Below are positions 1 through 7,803 of a stretch of DNA of 15,932 nt, in pieces. The DNA comes from UBA8437 sp003445035 (GTDB taxonomy: Bacteria; Planctomycetota; Planctomycetia; Planctomycetales; Planctomycetaceae): the NCBI GenBank assembly GCA_937901285.1, contig CALCHI010000003.1, positions 1 to 15,932 on the forward strand. The letters run 5' to 3'. A model generated the notes under the pieces. It was not told the DNA's origin and ran no database searches. It saw only the letters and a list, made by a program, of their open reading frames with translations. A program made the translations under genes and the position numbers. Within the stretch, counting starts at the first letter, position 1, and the number at the start of each line of letters is the position of its first letter.

Positions 1-738
1 GAGCTCGACTTCCCGTTCATGGCCGGTTCGAGCCTGCCGGTGACCTGGCGGATGCCGGCCGTGGACCTGCCCCGTGGCAAGAAAGTCAACGAGCTGATGG
101 GGTTGGCCTATGGTGGGGTGGACAGTTACGACTTCCACGCGCTGGAAACGATGCAGTGCATGGCCGAGCGTCGGGACGACGGCGAATCGGGCGTGGCCTG
201 GGTCGAAGGCCTGCGGGGCGATGCCTTCTGGAAGGCGATGTCGAAGGGATCGTTCGATGCGGGGGGGTGGAGTCCCGAACTTTTCGAGGCCTGCCTGACT
301 CGCACCCAGACACTCGGGCAGCCCCGTTCCACGTTCACTCACTGGCATCCCACGGCGAAGCAGATCCGCGAGATGGTCAAGGAGCCGGTGGCGTACCGCT
401 ACCAGCACCGCGATGGCACCCGGGCCACCATGCTGCTGATGAACGGCCTGGTCCGTGACTTCACCTTCGCCGCCGATCTCAACGGCCGCAAGGAACCGCT
501 CTCAACCCTCTTCCACCTGCCTCCCACGCCCAACGTGCAGTACTCGGCCGAATTGATGGGCCATGCCGAGGACATGTTCGTCAGCGGCAAGGCCGGGTAC
601 CCGGTCGAACGGACGCTGCTGGTTTCGGGAATTCTTGCCGCGTCGATCGAGTCGATGGTCAAGCAGAAGGTGCTTCAGACGCCTCACCTGGACGTCAAGT
701 ACAAGTCGACCCGGCATTCGACCTTTGCCCGGAGCTGA
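1..738 (+). CDS. Conserved hypothetical protein, C-terminal part (5' end outside window)
   Basis: The frame is open from the first base, so this is the C-terminal ~245 residues of a longer protein. The ATG at 19 is preceded in frame by ELDFPF and is very unlikely to be the start. The segment FPFMAGSSLPVTWR and the run YGGVDSYDFHALETMQCMAERR resemble, from memory, a conserved planctomycete hypothetical protein whose missing N-terminal half looks like a nucleotide-binding oxidoreductase-type fold; that link is inference and the biochemical role is unknown. No membrane segment, heme motif or export signal is visible in this part. The C-terminal stretch around GYPVERTLLVSGILAASIESM is helical in character. 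It is read in the same direction as the downstream operon but is separated from it by 152 bases with regulatory-looking repeats, so it probably ends its own transcription unit. Confidence 0.8.
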   Translation, partial: ELDFPFMAGSSLPVTWRMPAVDLPRGKKVNELMGLAYGGVDSYDFHALETMQCMAERRDDGESGVAWVEGLRGDAFWKAMSKGSFDAGGWSPELFEACLTRTQTLGQPRSTFTHWHPTAKQIREMVKEPVAYRYQHRDGTRATMLLMNGLVRDFTFAADLNGRKEPLSTLFHLPPTPNVQYSAELMGHAEDMFVSGKAGYPVERTLLVSGILAASIESMVKQKVLQTPHLDVKYKSTRHSTFARS

Positions 739-754
739 TCCGGGAGCGGATTCG

Positions 755-794
755 AATTCCGGAGGCAAGGACCTCTGGGATCGAGTCCGGAATT
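755..794. repeat. Perfect 9-bp inverted repeat in intergenic region
   Basis: AATTCCGGA at 755-763 is repeated in inverse orientation as TCCGGAATT at 786-794, with 22 bases between the arms. Arm starts are 31 bases apart, about three helical turns. The loop carries a further short GAGG/CCTC pairing (762-765 with 772-775). The right arm ends four bases before a -10-like hexamer, and no T-tract follows, so an operator dyad is as likely as a terminator for the upstream gene. What is seen is the repeat; function is inference. Confidence 0.55.
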
Positions 795-797
795 GTG

Positions 798-803
798 TAG
801 AAT
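798..803 (+). promoter_or_regulatory. Candidate -10 element TAGAAT
   Basis: TAGAAT matches the sigma-70 -10 consensus at five of six positions and lies 87 bases upstream of the small ORF at 891. No good -35 hexamer is visible at 16-18 bases upstream (the place is occupied by CTGGGA-like sequence inside the loop of the inverted repeat), so if it is a promoter it may need an activator. Transcription would start near 810 and give a leader of about 80 bases. Confidence 0.25.
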
Positions 804-834
804 CGGAACATCAAAACTCGCTGATGCCATTTCG

Positions 835-848
835 GTGTTCGTGAACAC
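835..848. repeat. Short palindrome GTGTTC-GT-GAACAC
   Basis: A perfect 6-bp inverted repeat with a 2-base centre lies 42 bases upstream of the ATG at 891, in the presumed leader of the small protein gene. It could be a repressor operator or a small leader hairpin. It is short enough to have arisen by chance. Confidence 0.35.
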
Positions 849-876
849 GTGGTGCGGCGGGTGGTTCAGCGGAAGC

Positions 877-881
877 GGAGG
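877..881 (+). promoter_or_regulatory. Ribosome binding site GGAGG for the 891 start
   Basis: GGAGG sits 9 bases before the ATG at 891. It favours that ATG over the in-frame GTG at 849, which has no comparable site and would add 14 arginine-rich residues. Confidence 0.6.
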
Positions 882-890
882 CCCGGCGAA

Positions 891-1196
891 ATGGATCAGA
901 AGTTTGAAGGCACACCGAAGGTCGAGATCCGTCTCGATGGCCGCAAACTCTCTCGCGGCGAGGTCACCAACGACTGGGGACTGCGACTGCAGTGGCAGGT
1001 CAAGCGGGACGGCAAGGTGATCGCCACACCGCCAGCTCGAGCCGAGTCGCGCTACGAACACCCGGACAAGACACCGGGAAAGTACGAGGTCGTGCTCCAG
1101 ATGTGGAAGTACGTCAATTACAAGAAGAACAAGCAGCGAGAGTTCATCAGCAGCAAGTTCATCGACATCTCGAACACGGTCACTTACACGATCTGA
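891..1196 (+). CDS. Small uncharacterised protein, probable beta-sandwich fold
   Basis: This encodes 101 residues beginning MDQKFEGTPKVEIRLDGRKL. I do not recognise the family. Alternating polar and hydrophobic residues (VEIRLDG, LRLQWQVKRDGKVI, GKYEVVLQMWKYV, NTVTYTI) suggest an all-beta, immunoglobulin/PKD-like domain; the phrase HPDKTPGKYEVVLQMW is typical of the end of such a sandwich, where a turn precedes a strand. This is inference from pattern only. There is no signal peptide, no cysteine and no membrane segment, and the protein looks basic, with a KKNKQRE patch near residues 80-86. The start is fixed by GGAGG nine bases upstream. It lies 58 bases before the DUF1501 gene on the same strand and may be the first gene of that operon, although the missing export signal sets it apart from the four exported products that follow. 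Confidence 0.75.
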   Translation: MDQKFEGTPKVEIRLDGRKLSRGEVTNDWGLRLQWQVKRDGKVIATPPARAESRYEHPDKTPGKYEVVLQMWKYVNYKKNKQREFISSKFIDISNTVTYTI

Positions 1197-1254
1197 CGAG
1201 ACTCGATCGGTCACTCCACGAGGCGTGTTCCGGTCCTGAAAGGAATTCTCACCG

Positions 1255-2631
1255 ATGATCCATGTTGGCCAGGCCAATGTTCCACTGTGTGACGGCGTCA
1301 GTCGTCGCAGTTTTCTTCAGGCGGGCGCGACCGCGATGGGGCTGTCGTTGCCGACGGCGATGGAACTGGAGGCGGCCGGAGCGGTCGATCCGAAAAAACA
1401 GAAGATCAAGAACTGCATCACGCTGTTCCTGGTCGGCTCGCCAGGTCACCTGGACACCTGGGACATGAAGCCCGATGCGCCGGCCGACATCCGCGGCAAG
1501 TTCAAGCCGATCTCCACGGCGGTGCCCGGCGTGCAGATCTGCGAGCACTTTCCCCTGATGGCCCGGATGATGGACAAGGTGGCCCTGATCCGCAGCCTGC
1601 ACCACAACACCGGGGCGTCTCACGAGAACGGTCAACGGTGGATGATGACCGGCTACGACTTCAACGCCGCCAACATTCAACCTCACATGGGTTCGGTCGT
1701 TTCGCGGGTCTTCGGCCAGAAGACCAGCCTGCCGGCGAGCATCGTTCTGCCGGCCAAGATCGGCAACACCGGCACTTCGACTCCCCACGGCCAGGCGTCC
1801 GGTTACCTGGGCACCGCCCACGCGCCGTTTTTCCTCGGCAGTGATCCGGCCGTGAAGAACTTCAAGGTGGCCAACCTCGAGCCCCCCAAGGGGCAGACCG
1901 ACTTCCGGATCAATTCTCGTCGCAATCTGCTGAAGCAACTCGACGATCTGCAGCGGCGGACCGAGACGTCCTCGACGATCCAGCGCGACACCGCCTACAG
2001 CCGGGCTTTCAACCTGTTGACATCGCCGAAGACCCGCAAGGCGTTCGACCCGGCCGAGGAAACCGACAAGCTCCGCGACCGGTACGGTCGGAACACCTTC
2101 GGGCAAAGTTGCCTGCTGGCCCGGCGGTTGGTCGAGAACGGGTCGCGGTTCGTGACGGTCAACCACTTCGACACCGTCTTCAATGTCACCTGCTGGGACA
2201 TGCACGCCAACGGCAGCAGCCTGGACAACACCTACCTGGACTACGAGCGTCACCTTTGTCCCCAGTTCGACCAGGCGTTCACGGCATTGATCGAGGACCT
2301 GGAGGAGCGAGGGTTGCTCGAGGACACCGTCGTGGCGGTGTTGAGCGAATTCGGGCGGACGCCCAAGTTGAACAATCGTGGCGGCCGAGACCATTACCCG
2401 CCGGCCTGGACCAACTTCTTCGTCGGCGGGGGTGTCAAGGGCGGGCAGGTGATCGGGTCGACCGACAAGATCGGTGCCGCACCCCACGACCGTCCCGTGC
2501 TGCCACCCGAGGTTGTTGCGTCGGTCTACACCGCGATGGGCATCGACCTGGAGACCACAATGATGCCCGGACCCGGCAGCCGACCTGTCCGCTTCATCGA
2601 GGCCGATCCGATCAAGGAGTTGTTCGGCTAG
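1255..2631 (+). CDS. DUF1501 family protein, Tat-exported
   Basis: The product has 458 residues. SRRSFLQAG at residues 16-24 is a twin-arginine (Tat) signal, so it is expected to be exported already folded. The body matches DUF1501 (PF07394), a family with an alkaline-phosphatase/sulfatase-like fold, through VGSPGHLDTWDMKP (60-73), HENGQRWMMTGYD (123-135), WDMHANG (314-320) and SEFGRTPKLNNRGGRDHYP (364-382). Asp and His residues in these motifs (D67, D70, H317, D379, H380) are candidate metal ligands by analogy with that fold. The usual GGPSH before LDTWD is VGSPGH here. The substrate of DUF1501 proteins is not established. AAAGGA ten bases upstream supports the ATG at 1255. Planctomycete DUF1501 genes are commonly paired with PSCyt2/PSD1 (DUF1549/DUF1553) genes, as here two genes downstream, which suggests the products act together outside the cytoplasm. 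Confidence 0.93.
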   Translation: MIHVGQANVPLCDGVSRRSFLQAGATAMGLSLPTAMELEAAGAVDPKKQKIKNCITLFLVGSPGHLDTWDMKPDAPADIRGKFKPISTAVPGVQICEHFPLMARMMDKVALIRSLHHNTGASHENGQRWMMTGYDFNAANIQPHMGSVVSRVFGQKTSLPASIVLPAKIGNTGTSTPHGQASGYLGTAHAPFFLGSDPAVKNFKVANLEPPKGQTDFRINSRRNLLKQLDDLQRRTETSSTIQRDTAYSRAFNLLTSPKTRKAFDPAEETDKLRDRYGRNTFGQSCLLARRLVENGSRFVTVNHFDTVFNVTCWDMHANGSSLDNTYLDYERHLCPQFDQAFTALIEDLEERGLLEDTVVAVLSEFGRTPKLNNRGGRDHYPPAWTNFFVGGGVKGGQVIGSTDKIGAAPHDRPVLPPEVVASVYTAMGIDLETTMMPGPGSRPVRFIEADPIKELFG

Positions 2632-2731
2632 ACTCGCGTTTCGGTTCGCGTTGTTTCTGGATTCGAGTTCGTCGGAGGGCCACCGAGGGCCGGGCGGACT
2701 GAGTTCTCGCCCTGTTCAAGAGTTCGGTGGC

Positions 2732-5275
2732 ATGCTTCGGCCAGTGATCTGCCTGCTTGTGTGTGCCTGGCCCGCCTGGGTGCCGGCCGCACCACCGACG
2801 ATTTCGGACCTCTCGGTCCATGGGCTGCAGGTTGGCGGCACGACACGGTTGACGGTCAGCGGTACGAACCTGTTGCCGTCGCCGCGGGTCGTGGCTGGTG
2901 TGCCGATCGTCAAACAGGTCGTCGTTGGAAAACCGACCGCCAGCGCCGTGATCCTGGACGTGACGTTGGCCGGAGATGTGCGGCCCGGCGTGTATCACCT
3001 GAGAGCGGTCAGCGGCCAGGGCGTATCGACTCCCCGGATCATCACCATCGACCGGCTGCCTCAGAAGGGGTTTGTCGACTCTGCCCGGTTAGACGCGCTG
3101 CCGGTGGCGCTGCACGGGCGTCTGGTGGGATCGACTGTCGCCAGCGTGCGGTTTTCCGGCCGTGCCGGTCAATTGCTGTCGGTCGGCCTGATGGCTCGGC
3201 GACTGGGGTCGGCGCTGCGGCCGGTCCTTCATCTGCTCGGACCCGACGGGCGGAGGATGAAGCTGGCGATGCCGCGTTCGGATCTTGGTGGTGACGCGAG
3301 GTTCACGATCACCGTTCCGCGAGACGGACTCTATACGCTCAAGTGGCACGACCTGCAGTACGCCGGGGCCGGCCCGGGCGACTTTCGATTATCGATCGGC
3401 CGTTTCGACACCGCCGACCTGGTGTATCCGCCAGCCGTGACGCTCGGAAAGTCCGGCCCGGTGCTGTTGCTGGGGACGGGGGGGCGAGAAATCGCCGCCG
3501 GCGTGGTGGAGTCCCGACAGGCTGGAGGACTGGTGCCGGTCGGCTGGGCTGAGAACACCGTTTCGCTGGGCTTGAGACCCAAGGTCGAAGTGACTCGATG
3601 GCCGGAAGTGATCGAACCGGTCAAGGCCGAGGCTCCACGGCGATTGCCGGTGGTGCCGTCGGCCGCCAATGGCCGGTTGATCGCAGCCGGTGAGTCCGAC
3701 AGTTGGCAGGTGCCGGTCAAGCAGGGCGAGAAGCTGAGGTTCGAAGTGTTTGCTGACCGCCTGGGGTCTCCGCTGGATTCGATGCTCGAACTCAAGAAAC
3801 CCGACGGAGGCGACCTGGCTGCCAATGACGACGCGGTCCGTTCCGATTCGCGAATCGACTTCACCGTTCCTGCCAATCTGTCGCATCTGCTGGCGGTGGT
3901 CAGTGATCGTCACGGTCGAGGTGGTCGCCGGTTTCTCTATCGGTTGGCCGTGACCCGCACCACCGATCCCGCTGCGGCTGACTTCGACCTGGTCGTCAAC
4001 AGCAACTCCTACAACGTGCTTCCCGGTGGACGTCACGTGTTTCGTGTTGATGCCGTCCGCCGCGGCTACAACGGAGAAATCCGTTTCGACACGATTGGGT
4101 CCCCGTCCCATTTTCGGCTGTTGACGCCGTCGATTCCCGCCGGGGCACCCGGCGTACTGGTGACCGTGGTCAACACCAGCAGCGAGGGGGCAACGGCCTT
4201 GGACGGTTTTCGGCTGGTTGGCACGTCGACCGCTAAAGGAACATCGTTGCAACGTCCTGTGCGTATTGCGGCACATCGCCTGGCTTCCTCGCAGCCCTGG
4301 CTGCGAGAGGACCTGGTGGTGGGACGCTCGGTGGCTCCCTCTCCGGTCGTCGCCATCGATGTGAAACCAGAGAGCTCTGAATCGCTGTGGCAGGGCCAGG
4401 AAGTTCCGTTGCCGGTTCAATTGCGACGAGATCCCGAAGCTGTTGGGCCGGTGAGACTGAGCCTGGTGACCAGCCAGAAAGTGCCGCTGGTCAAGGGCAA
4501 GCCGAACGCGGCGGCGGCGATTCGAGGCGCGGCGGCCACCATTGATATTCCGGTCAGCCCGAAGATCAAGGCGGCGGTGGATGCGGCGACGAAGGCCCGT
4601 GCGGCGGTCGGAGGCCTCGAGAAGAAAGTCGCGGCGGCCGGTGGGGCTGAAACGGCACTCAAGGGACAACTCGCCAAGGCCCGCGTTGATCGTGACGCGA
4701 AAGTGAAGGCGTTACGCGATGCGGTGGCCGCGTCGCCTCGCGACGCGGTCTACCGCGTGATCGTCCCGCCCGGACTGCCCCTTGTCGGCTACGACCTGTC
4801 GGTGGTGGCCGAGTTGAGGTCGATGGACAACAAGACCGCATTGGCCCGGTCGTTCAGCCCGGTGCGAAGGTTGACCGCCCGCCGGTCGCTGGAGATTGCT
4901 CCGCGTGCCGACTCGGTCGTGCGTGCTTCACGCACACCCAAGGCGGACGCGGTTGTGCGGCTCCGGGGTGAGATCATCCGTCACGGACGGTTCGGAGGAG
5001 ATGTGACCGTGACGATCGCCGGACAGCCCAAGGGGATTCCCGCTCCCAAGGTGGTTGTGAAGGCCGGCGCGTCCGGTTTCGAGATTCCGCTGAAGGTGCC
5101 GGCCAGTTTTGCCGCATCCCAAATAGCCAACCTCATATTGGTGATCAACGGGCCAGCCAATCCCAAGGCTCCGAAGATCCTCGTCGAGGCTCGACAGCCG
5201 TTTTCCCTTCGGCTGAGCGTCAACGGGAAGCCGACACCTCCGCCACCACCCAATCCCAGGGCACTCGGGCGATGA
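2732..5275 (+). CDS. Exported multi-domain protein with PPC domain and alanine-rich coiled coil
   Basis: With the ATG at 2732 the product has 847 residues and begins MLRPVICLLVCAWPAWVPAA, a Sec-type signal peptide; an earlier in-frame TTG at 2651 would bury this signal behind 27 unlikely residues. Residues 22-106 look like an IPT/TIG-type beta domain. Residues 118-225 and 313-408 look like pre-peptidase C-terminal (PPC) beta domains; the second contains the typical run DSWQVPVKQGEKLRFEVFA and a later LAANDD. Residues 611-668 are Ala/Lys/Asp-rich and heptad-like, probably a coiled coil, followed by two more beta-rich stretches and a tail with five consecutive prolines (836-840). No catalytic motif or heme site is visible, so a structural or binding role is likely. 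The gene starts 100 bases after DUF1501, and its stop overlaps the next start as ATGA. PPC proteins beside DUF1549/DUF1553 genes are common in planctomycetes; their function is unknown. Confidence 0.85.
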   Translation: MLRPVICLLVCAWPAWVPAAPPTISDLSVHGLQVGGTTRLTVSGTNLLPSPRVVAGVPIVKQVVVGKPTASAVILDVTLAGDVRPGVYHLRAVSGQGVSTPRIITIDRLPQKGFVDSARLDALPVALHGRLVGSTVASVRFSGRAGQLLSVGLMARRLGSALRPVLHLLGPDGRRMKLAMPRSDLGGDARFTITVPRDGLYTLKWHDLQYAGAGPGDFRLSIGRFDTADLVYPPAVTLGKSGPVLLLGTGGREIAAGVVESRQAGGLVPVGWAENTVSLGLRPKVEVTRWPEVIEPVKAEAPRRLPVVPSAANGRLIAAGESDSWQVPVKQGEKLRFEVFADRLGSPLDSMLELKKPDGGDLAANDDAVRSDSRIDFTVPANLSHLLAVVSDRHGRGGRRFLYRLAVTRTTDPAAADFDLVVNSNSYNVLPGGRHVFRVDAVRRGYNGEIRFDTIGSPSHFRLLTPSIPAGAPGVLVTVVNTSSEGATALDGFRLVGTSTAKGTSLQRPVRIAAHRLASSQPWLREDLVVGRSVAPSPVVAIDVKPESSESLWQGQEVPLPVQLRRDPEAVGPVRLSLVTSQKVPLVKGKPNAAAAIRGAAATIDIPVSPKIKAAVDAATKARAAVGGLEKKVAAAGGAETALKGQLAKARVDRDAKVKALRDAVAASPRDAVYRVIVPPGLPLVGYDLSVVAELRSMDNKTALARSFSPVRRLTARRSLEIAPRADSVVRASRTPKADAVVRLRGEIIRHGRFGGDVTVTIAGQPKGIPAPKVVVKAGASGFEIPLKVPASFAASQIANLILVINGPANPKAPKILVEARQPFSLRLSVNGKPTPPPPPNPRALGR

Positions 5276-7803
5276 ACCGGAAACCCAGCAGGCCCACGCC
5301 CTTTCTGCTGACAAGTGGAACCCAACAGATGGCGACGATGACCAACAAAAACCCGTTTTTCATGGCTCTCGGCTTCCTCGGCATCCTGGCACTGGCCGGG
5401 TTGGTGCGAGCCGAGTCACCCGGTGTGATCGGTCAATTGACGGTCGAACCGTCACAACTGGTGATAACTCACCACCGTCGCGGGCACTCAGTGGTCGTGA
5501 CCGCACGGACACCGTTGGGACGGACCGTCGATCTGACTGCCGAGGCCACCTTCCGTTCGTCGAATTCGGGCGTTGTCCGGGTCAGCCCACTGGGATGGAT
5601 CGAAGCGGTGTCCAATGGAACGGCAAGGGTCCAGGTCCAGGCGAACGGGTTGCTGGGAGTGGTCCAGGTCGAGGTCAAGTTGCCTGCCGCGGTGCCACGC
5701 CACAGCTTTCGGGACGACGTGATGCCCGTACTCTCCAAGACCGGCTGCAACCAGGGGGCCTGCCACGGGTACTCTTTGGGCAAGAACGGTTTCAAGTTGT
5801 CGCTTCGCGGTGCCGACCCGAAAGCGGATTTCGAGTCGTTGACCGATGAATTTCTGGGTCGCCGAATCAACCGGCACAACCCGTCGGCGAGCCTGTTTCT
5901 GACCAAGCCGCTGGGCGAGGTGGCTCACAAGGGCGGTGTTCGTCTGGAAGCCGACAGCCTGGAACACCGGCTGCTGTTCGGCTGGGTCCGTGAAGGGGCG
6001 AAGGTCGATCCCTCCGGGGCGGCGACCTTCGAGTCCCTGTCGATTTATCCGCGCCGCGTGGTCATCGGGCCCGCGTGGCAGCAGCAATTGCAGGTGATCG
6101 CAACCTACTCGGACGGTTCGCGGCGCGACGTGACGCGGCTGTCGGTGTTCACGGTCAACACCGAACGGGTAGCCGCGGTGACCCGTGATGGCCTGGTGCA
6201 GGCGTCGATGCTCGGAGAGACCGCCGTGTCGGCCCGGTTCGAACGCACGTTCGCCACTGCCGAGTTCCTGGTGCTTGAACCTCGCGAGGACTTCGAACCG
6301 ACTCCCGTGCCCACCGACAACGTCGTCGATCGGTTTGTCATCCAGAAGCTGAACTCGATGAATGTCCGCCCGTCGGCCATCGTCGAAGATGCTGGTTTTC
6401 TGAGGCGGGTTTCGGTCGACATGACCGGGATCCAGCCGAAACCCGATCAGGTTCGGGCGTTCCTCGCGGACAAGGATCCGGCGAAAAGGACCCGGTTGAT
6501 CGAGCGACTGTTTCGGAGCGAGGCATTCGTTGACCAGTGGTCGTTGAAGTGGGGTGACCTGCTGCAGAACAGTCGGACGAAGCTGAGTGATCCGGCGGTG
6601 TTTGCCTTTCGGGAGTGGCTCCGCGAGGCGGTGGCCACCAACCGGCCGCTTGACCAGTTCGCGCGAGAAGTTCTCGGCGGACGGGGAGGTGTCTCGGAAA
6701 GTCCCACCGCGGCCTTCTATGCCGTGAGCAATGACGCCCATGACACGCTGCAGCGGGCCACCCAGGTCTTCTGTGGCGTCCGCATGTTATGTGCCCGCTG
6801 TCATCCGCATCCCTTCGAGAACTGGACTCAGGAGGATTACTACGGACTGTTCAGCTTCTTCAACCAGGTTGCCACCAAGAACGATCCCCGGTTGCCGGGT
6901 GTCAAGAACGCCAAGGCGGTTGTCATCAATCTCAAGACCGGGTTCGGCACCAATCCTCGCAGTGGGCAGGCCCAGCCTCCTCGTTTCCTCGGCGGCAGTG
7001 AACCGAAACTGGCGACCAGCGGGGTCGATCGTCGCGAGGCCTACATCGGCTGGCTGACCTCCAGGGACAACCCGTTCTTCGCTCGTAGCCTGGTCAACCG
7101 TGTCTGGAGTTACTTCTTCCACCGTGGCATCATCGACCCGGTCGACGACCTGAGGTCGACCAATCCGGCGATCAACCCCAAGTTGCTTGATGCGCTGACG
7201 GCCGATCTGGTCGCCAGCGGATTCGACATGCGTCACCTGATGCGGACGATCGTCAGTTCCCGGACCTACCAACGCAGCAGCGTGGCCAACAACAGCAACA
7301 TTCACGACGACATGAACTTTTCGAGGTTCGTCCCGAGGCGTTTGCCGGCCGAGACACTGCTGGATTGCCTGGTGCAGGCCACCGGGATCCCCGAGAAGTT
7401 CAGCGGCGCCCCGGTCGGGTTCACCGCGAAGCAGTTGCCGGATGCCAACATCCAGAGTGATTTCCTGAAACTGTTCGGGAAACCACAGCGTATGGAGGCA
7501 TGCGAGTGTGAACGTGATTCGGGAGCCAACATGCTCCAGGCCCTGCACTTCATCAACGGCCAGTCGATTCTCAGTCGTGTCAGCGCCGGCAACGGCCGAG
7601 TGGCCGGTCTGGTGAAATCCGAGAAGCAGATCGACAGGCTTGTCGAGCGACTCTACATCTGGTCGCTGTGTCGTCGGCCCACTTCCAAGGAACAGGTCGT
7701 GGCCGTCAAGTTCTTCGGCAGCTATGGCGACAAACGCCAGGAAGCCGCCCAGGACTTCATGTGGGCTTTGCTGAACAGCCGCGAATTCATGTTGGTGCAC
7801 TGA
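5272..7803 (+). CDS. BIG2-PSCyt2 (DUF1549)-PSD1 (DUF1553) protein with two heme c-like motifs
   Basis: The product has 843 residues. A signal peptide ends near residue 47 (FLGILALAGLVRA). Residues 55-136 and 258-336 look like bacterial Ig-like group 2 (BIG2) domains. Between them is a cytochrome-like segment with GCNQGACHG, a CX4CH motif (C159, C164, H165). PSCyt2/DUF1549 (PF07583) covers about 349-535 and contains a canonical LCARCH motif (C507, C510, H511) followed by PHPFENWTQEDYYGLFSFF. PSD1/DUF1553 (PF07587) covers about 588-840, with RDNPFFARSLVNRVW near its start and a final LLNSREFMLVH. The family is characteristic of planctomycetes; its reaction is not established, and heme binding is inferred. 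The ATG at 5272 overlaps the previous stop (ATGA) and has AGGG ten bases upstream. An ATG at 5329 would give a more compact 28-residue signal peptide and is a real alternative. The gene ends one base into the next start. Confidence 0.93.
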   Translation: MNRKPSRPTPFLLTSGTQQMATMTNKNPFFMALGFLGILALAGLVRAESPGVIGQLTVEPSQLVITHHRRGHSVVVTARTPLGRTVDLTAEATFRSSNSGVVRVSPLGWIEAVSNGTARVQVQANGLLGVVQVEVKLPAAVPRHSFRDDVMPVLSKTGCNQGACHGYSLGKNGFKLSLRGADPKADFESLTDEFLGRRINRHNPSASLFLTKPLGEVAHKGGVRLEADSLEHRLLFGWVREGAKVDPSGAATFESLSIYPRRVVIGPAWQQQLQVIATYSDGSRRDVTRLSVFTVNTERVAAVTRDGLVQASMLGETAVSARFERTFATAEFLVLEPREDFEPTPVPTDNVVDRFVIQKLNSMNVRPSAIVEDAGFLRRVSVDMTGIQPKPDQVRAFLADKDPAKRTRLIERLFRSEAFVDQWSLKWGDLLQNSRTKLSDPAVFAFREWLREAVATNRPLDQFAREVLGGRGGVSESPTAAFYAVSNDAHDTLQRATQVFCGVRMLCARCHPHPFENWTQEDYYGLFSFFNQVATKNDPRLPGVKNAKAVVINLKTGFGTNPRSGQAQPPRFLGGSEPKLATSGVDRREAYIGWLTSRDNPFFARSLVNRVWSYFFHRGIIDPVDDLRSTNPAINPKLLDALTADLVASGFDMRHLMRTIVSSRTYQRSSVANNSNIHDDMNFSRFVPRRLPAETLLDCLVQATGIPEKFSGAPVGFTAKQLPDANIQSDFLKLFGKPQRMEACECERDSGANMLQALHFINGQSILSRVSAGNGRVAGLVKSEKQIDRLVERLYIWSLCRRPTSKEQVVAVKFFGSYGDKRQEAAQDFMWALLNSREFMLVH

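Noticed and set aside
1249..2487. Open frame of 412 codons on the - strand, opposite the DUF1501 gene
   Set aside because: Low-complexity, Arg/Val/His-rich translation without motifs; a shadow of the well-supported DUF1501 gene.
2665..2725. Three copies of GAGTTC (2665, 2701, 2720) and a CGCG-type mini-hairpin before the PPC gene
   Set aside because: Six-base copies with irregular spacing and a 4-bp stem without a T-tract are within chance expectation.
3389..4669. Open frame of 426 codons on the - strand, opposite the PPC protein gene
   Set aside because: Arg/His/Gln-rich translation with no domain; the + strand gene has a signal peptide and PPC domains and fits the operon.
5488..6741. Open frame of 417 codons on the - strand, opposite the PSCyt2/PSD1 gene
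   Set aside because: Shadow of a gene with clear family motifs; no ribosome binding site or domain of its own.
7668..7802. Upstream extension of the PSCyt1-WD40 protein
   Set aside because: It overlaps the end of the PSCyt2/PSD1 gene and hides a good signal peptide; the TGATG junction gives the natural start.
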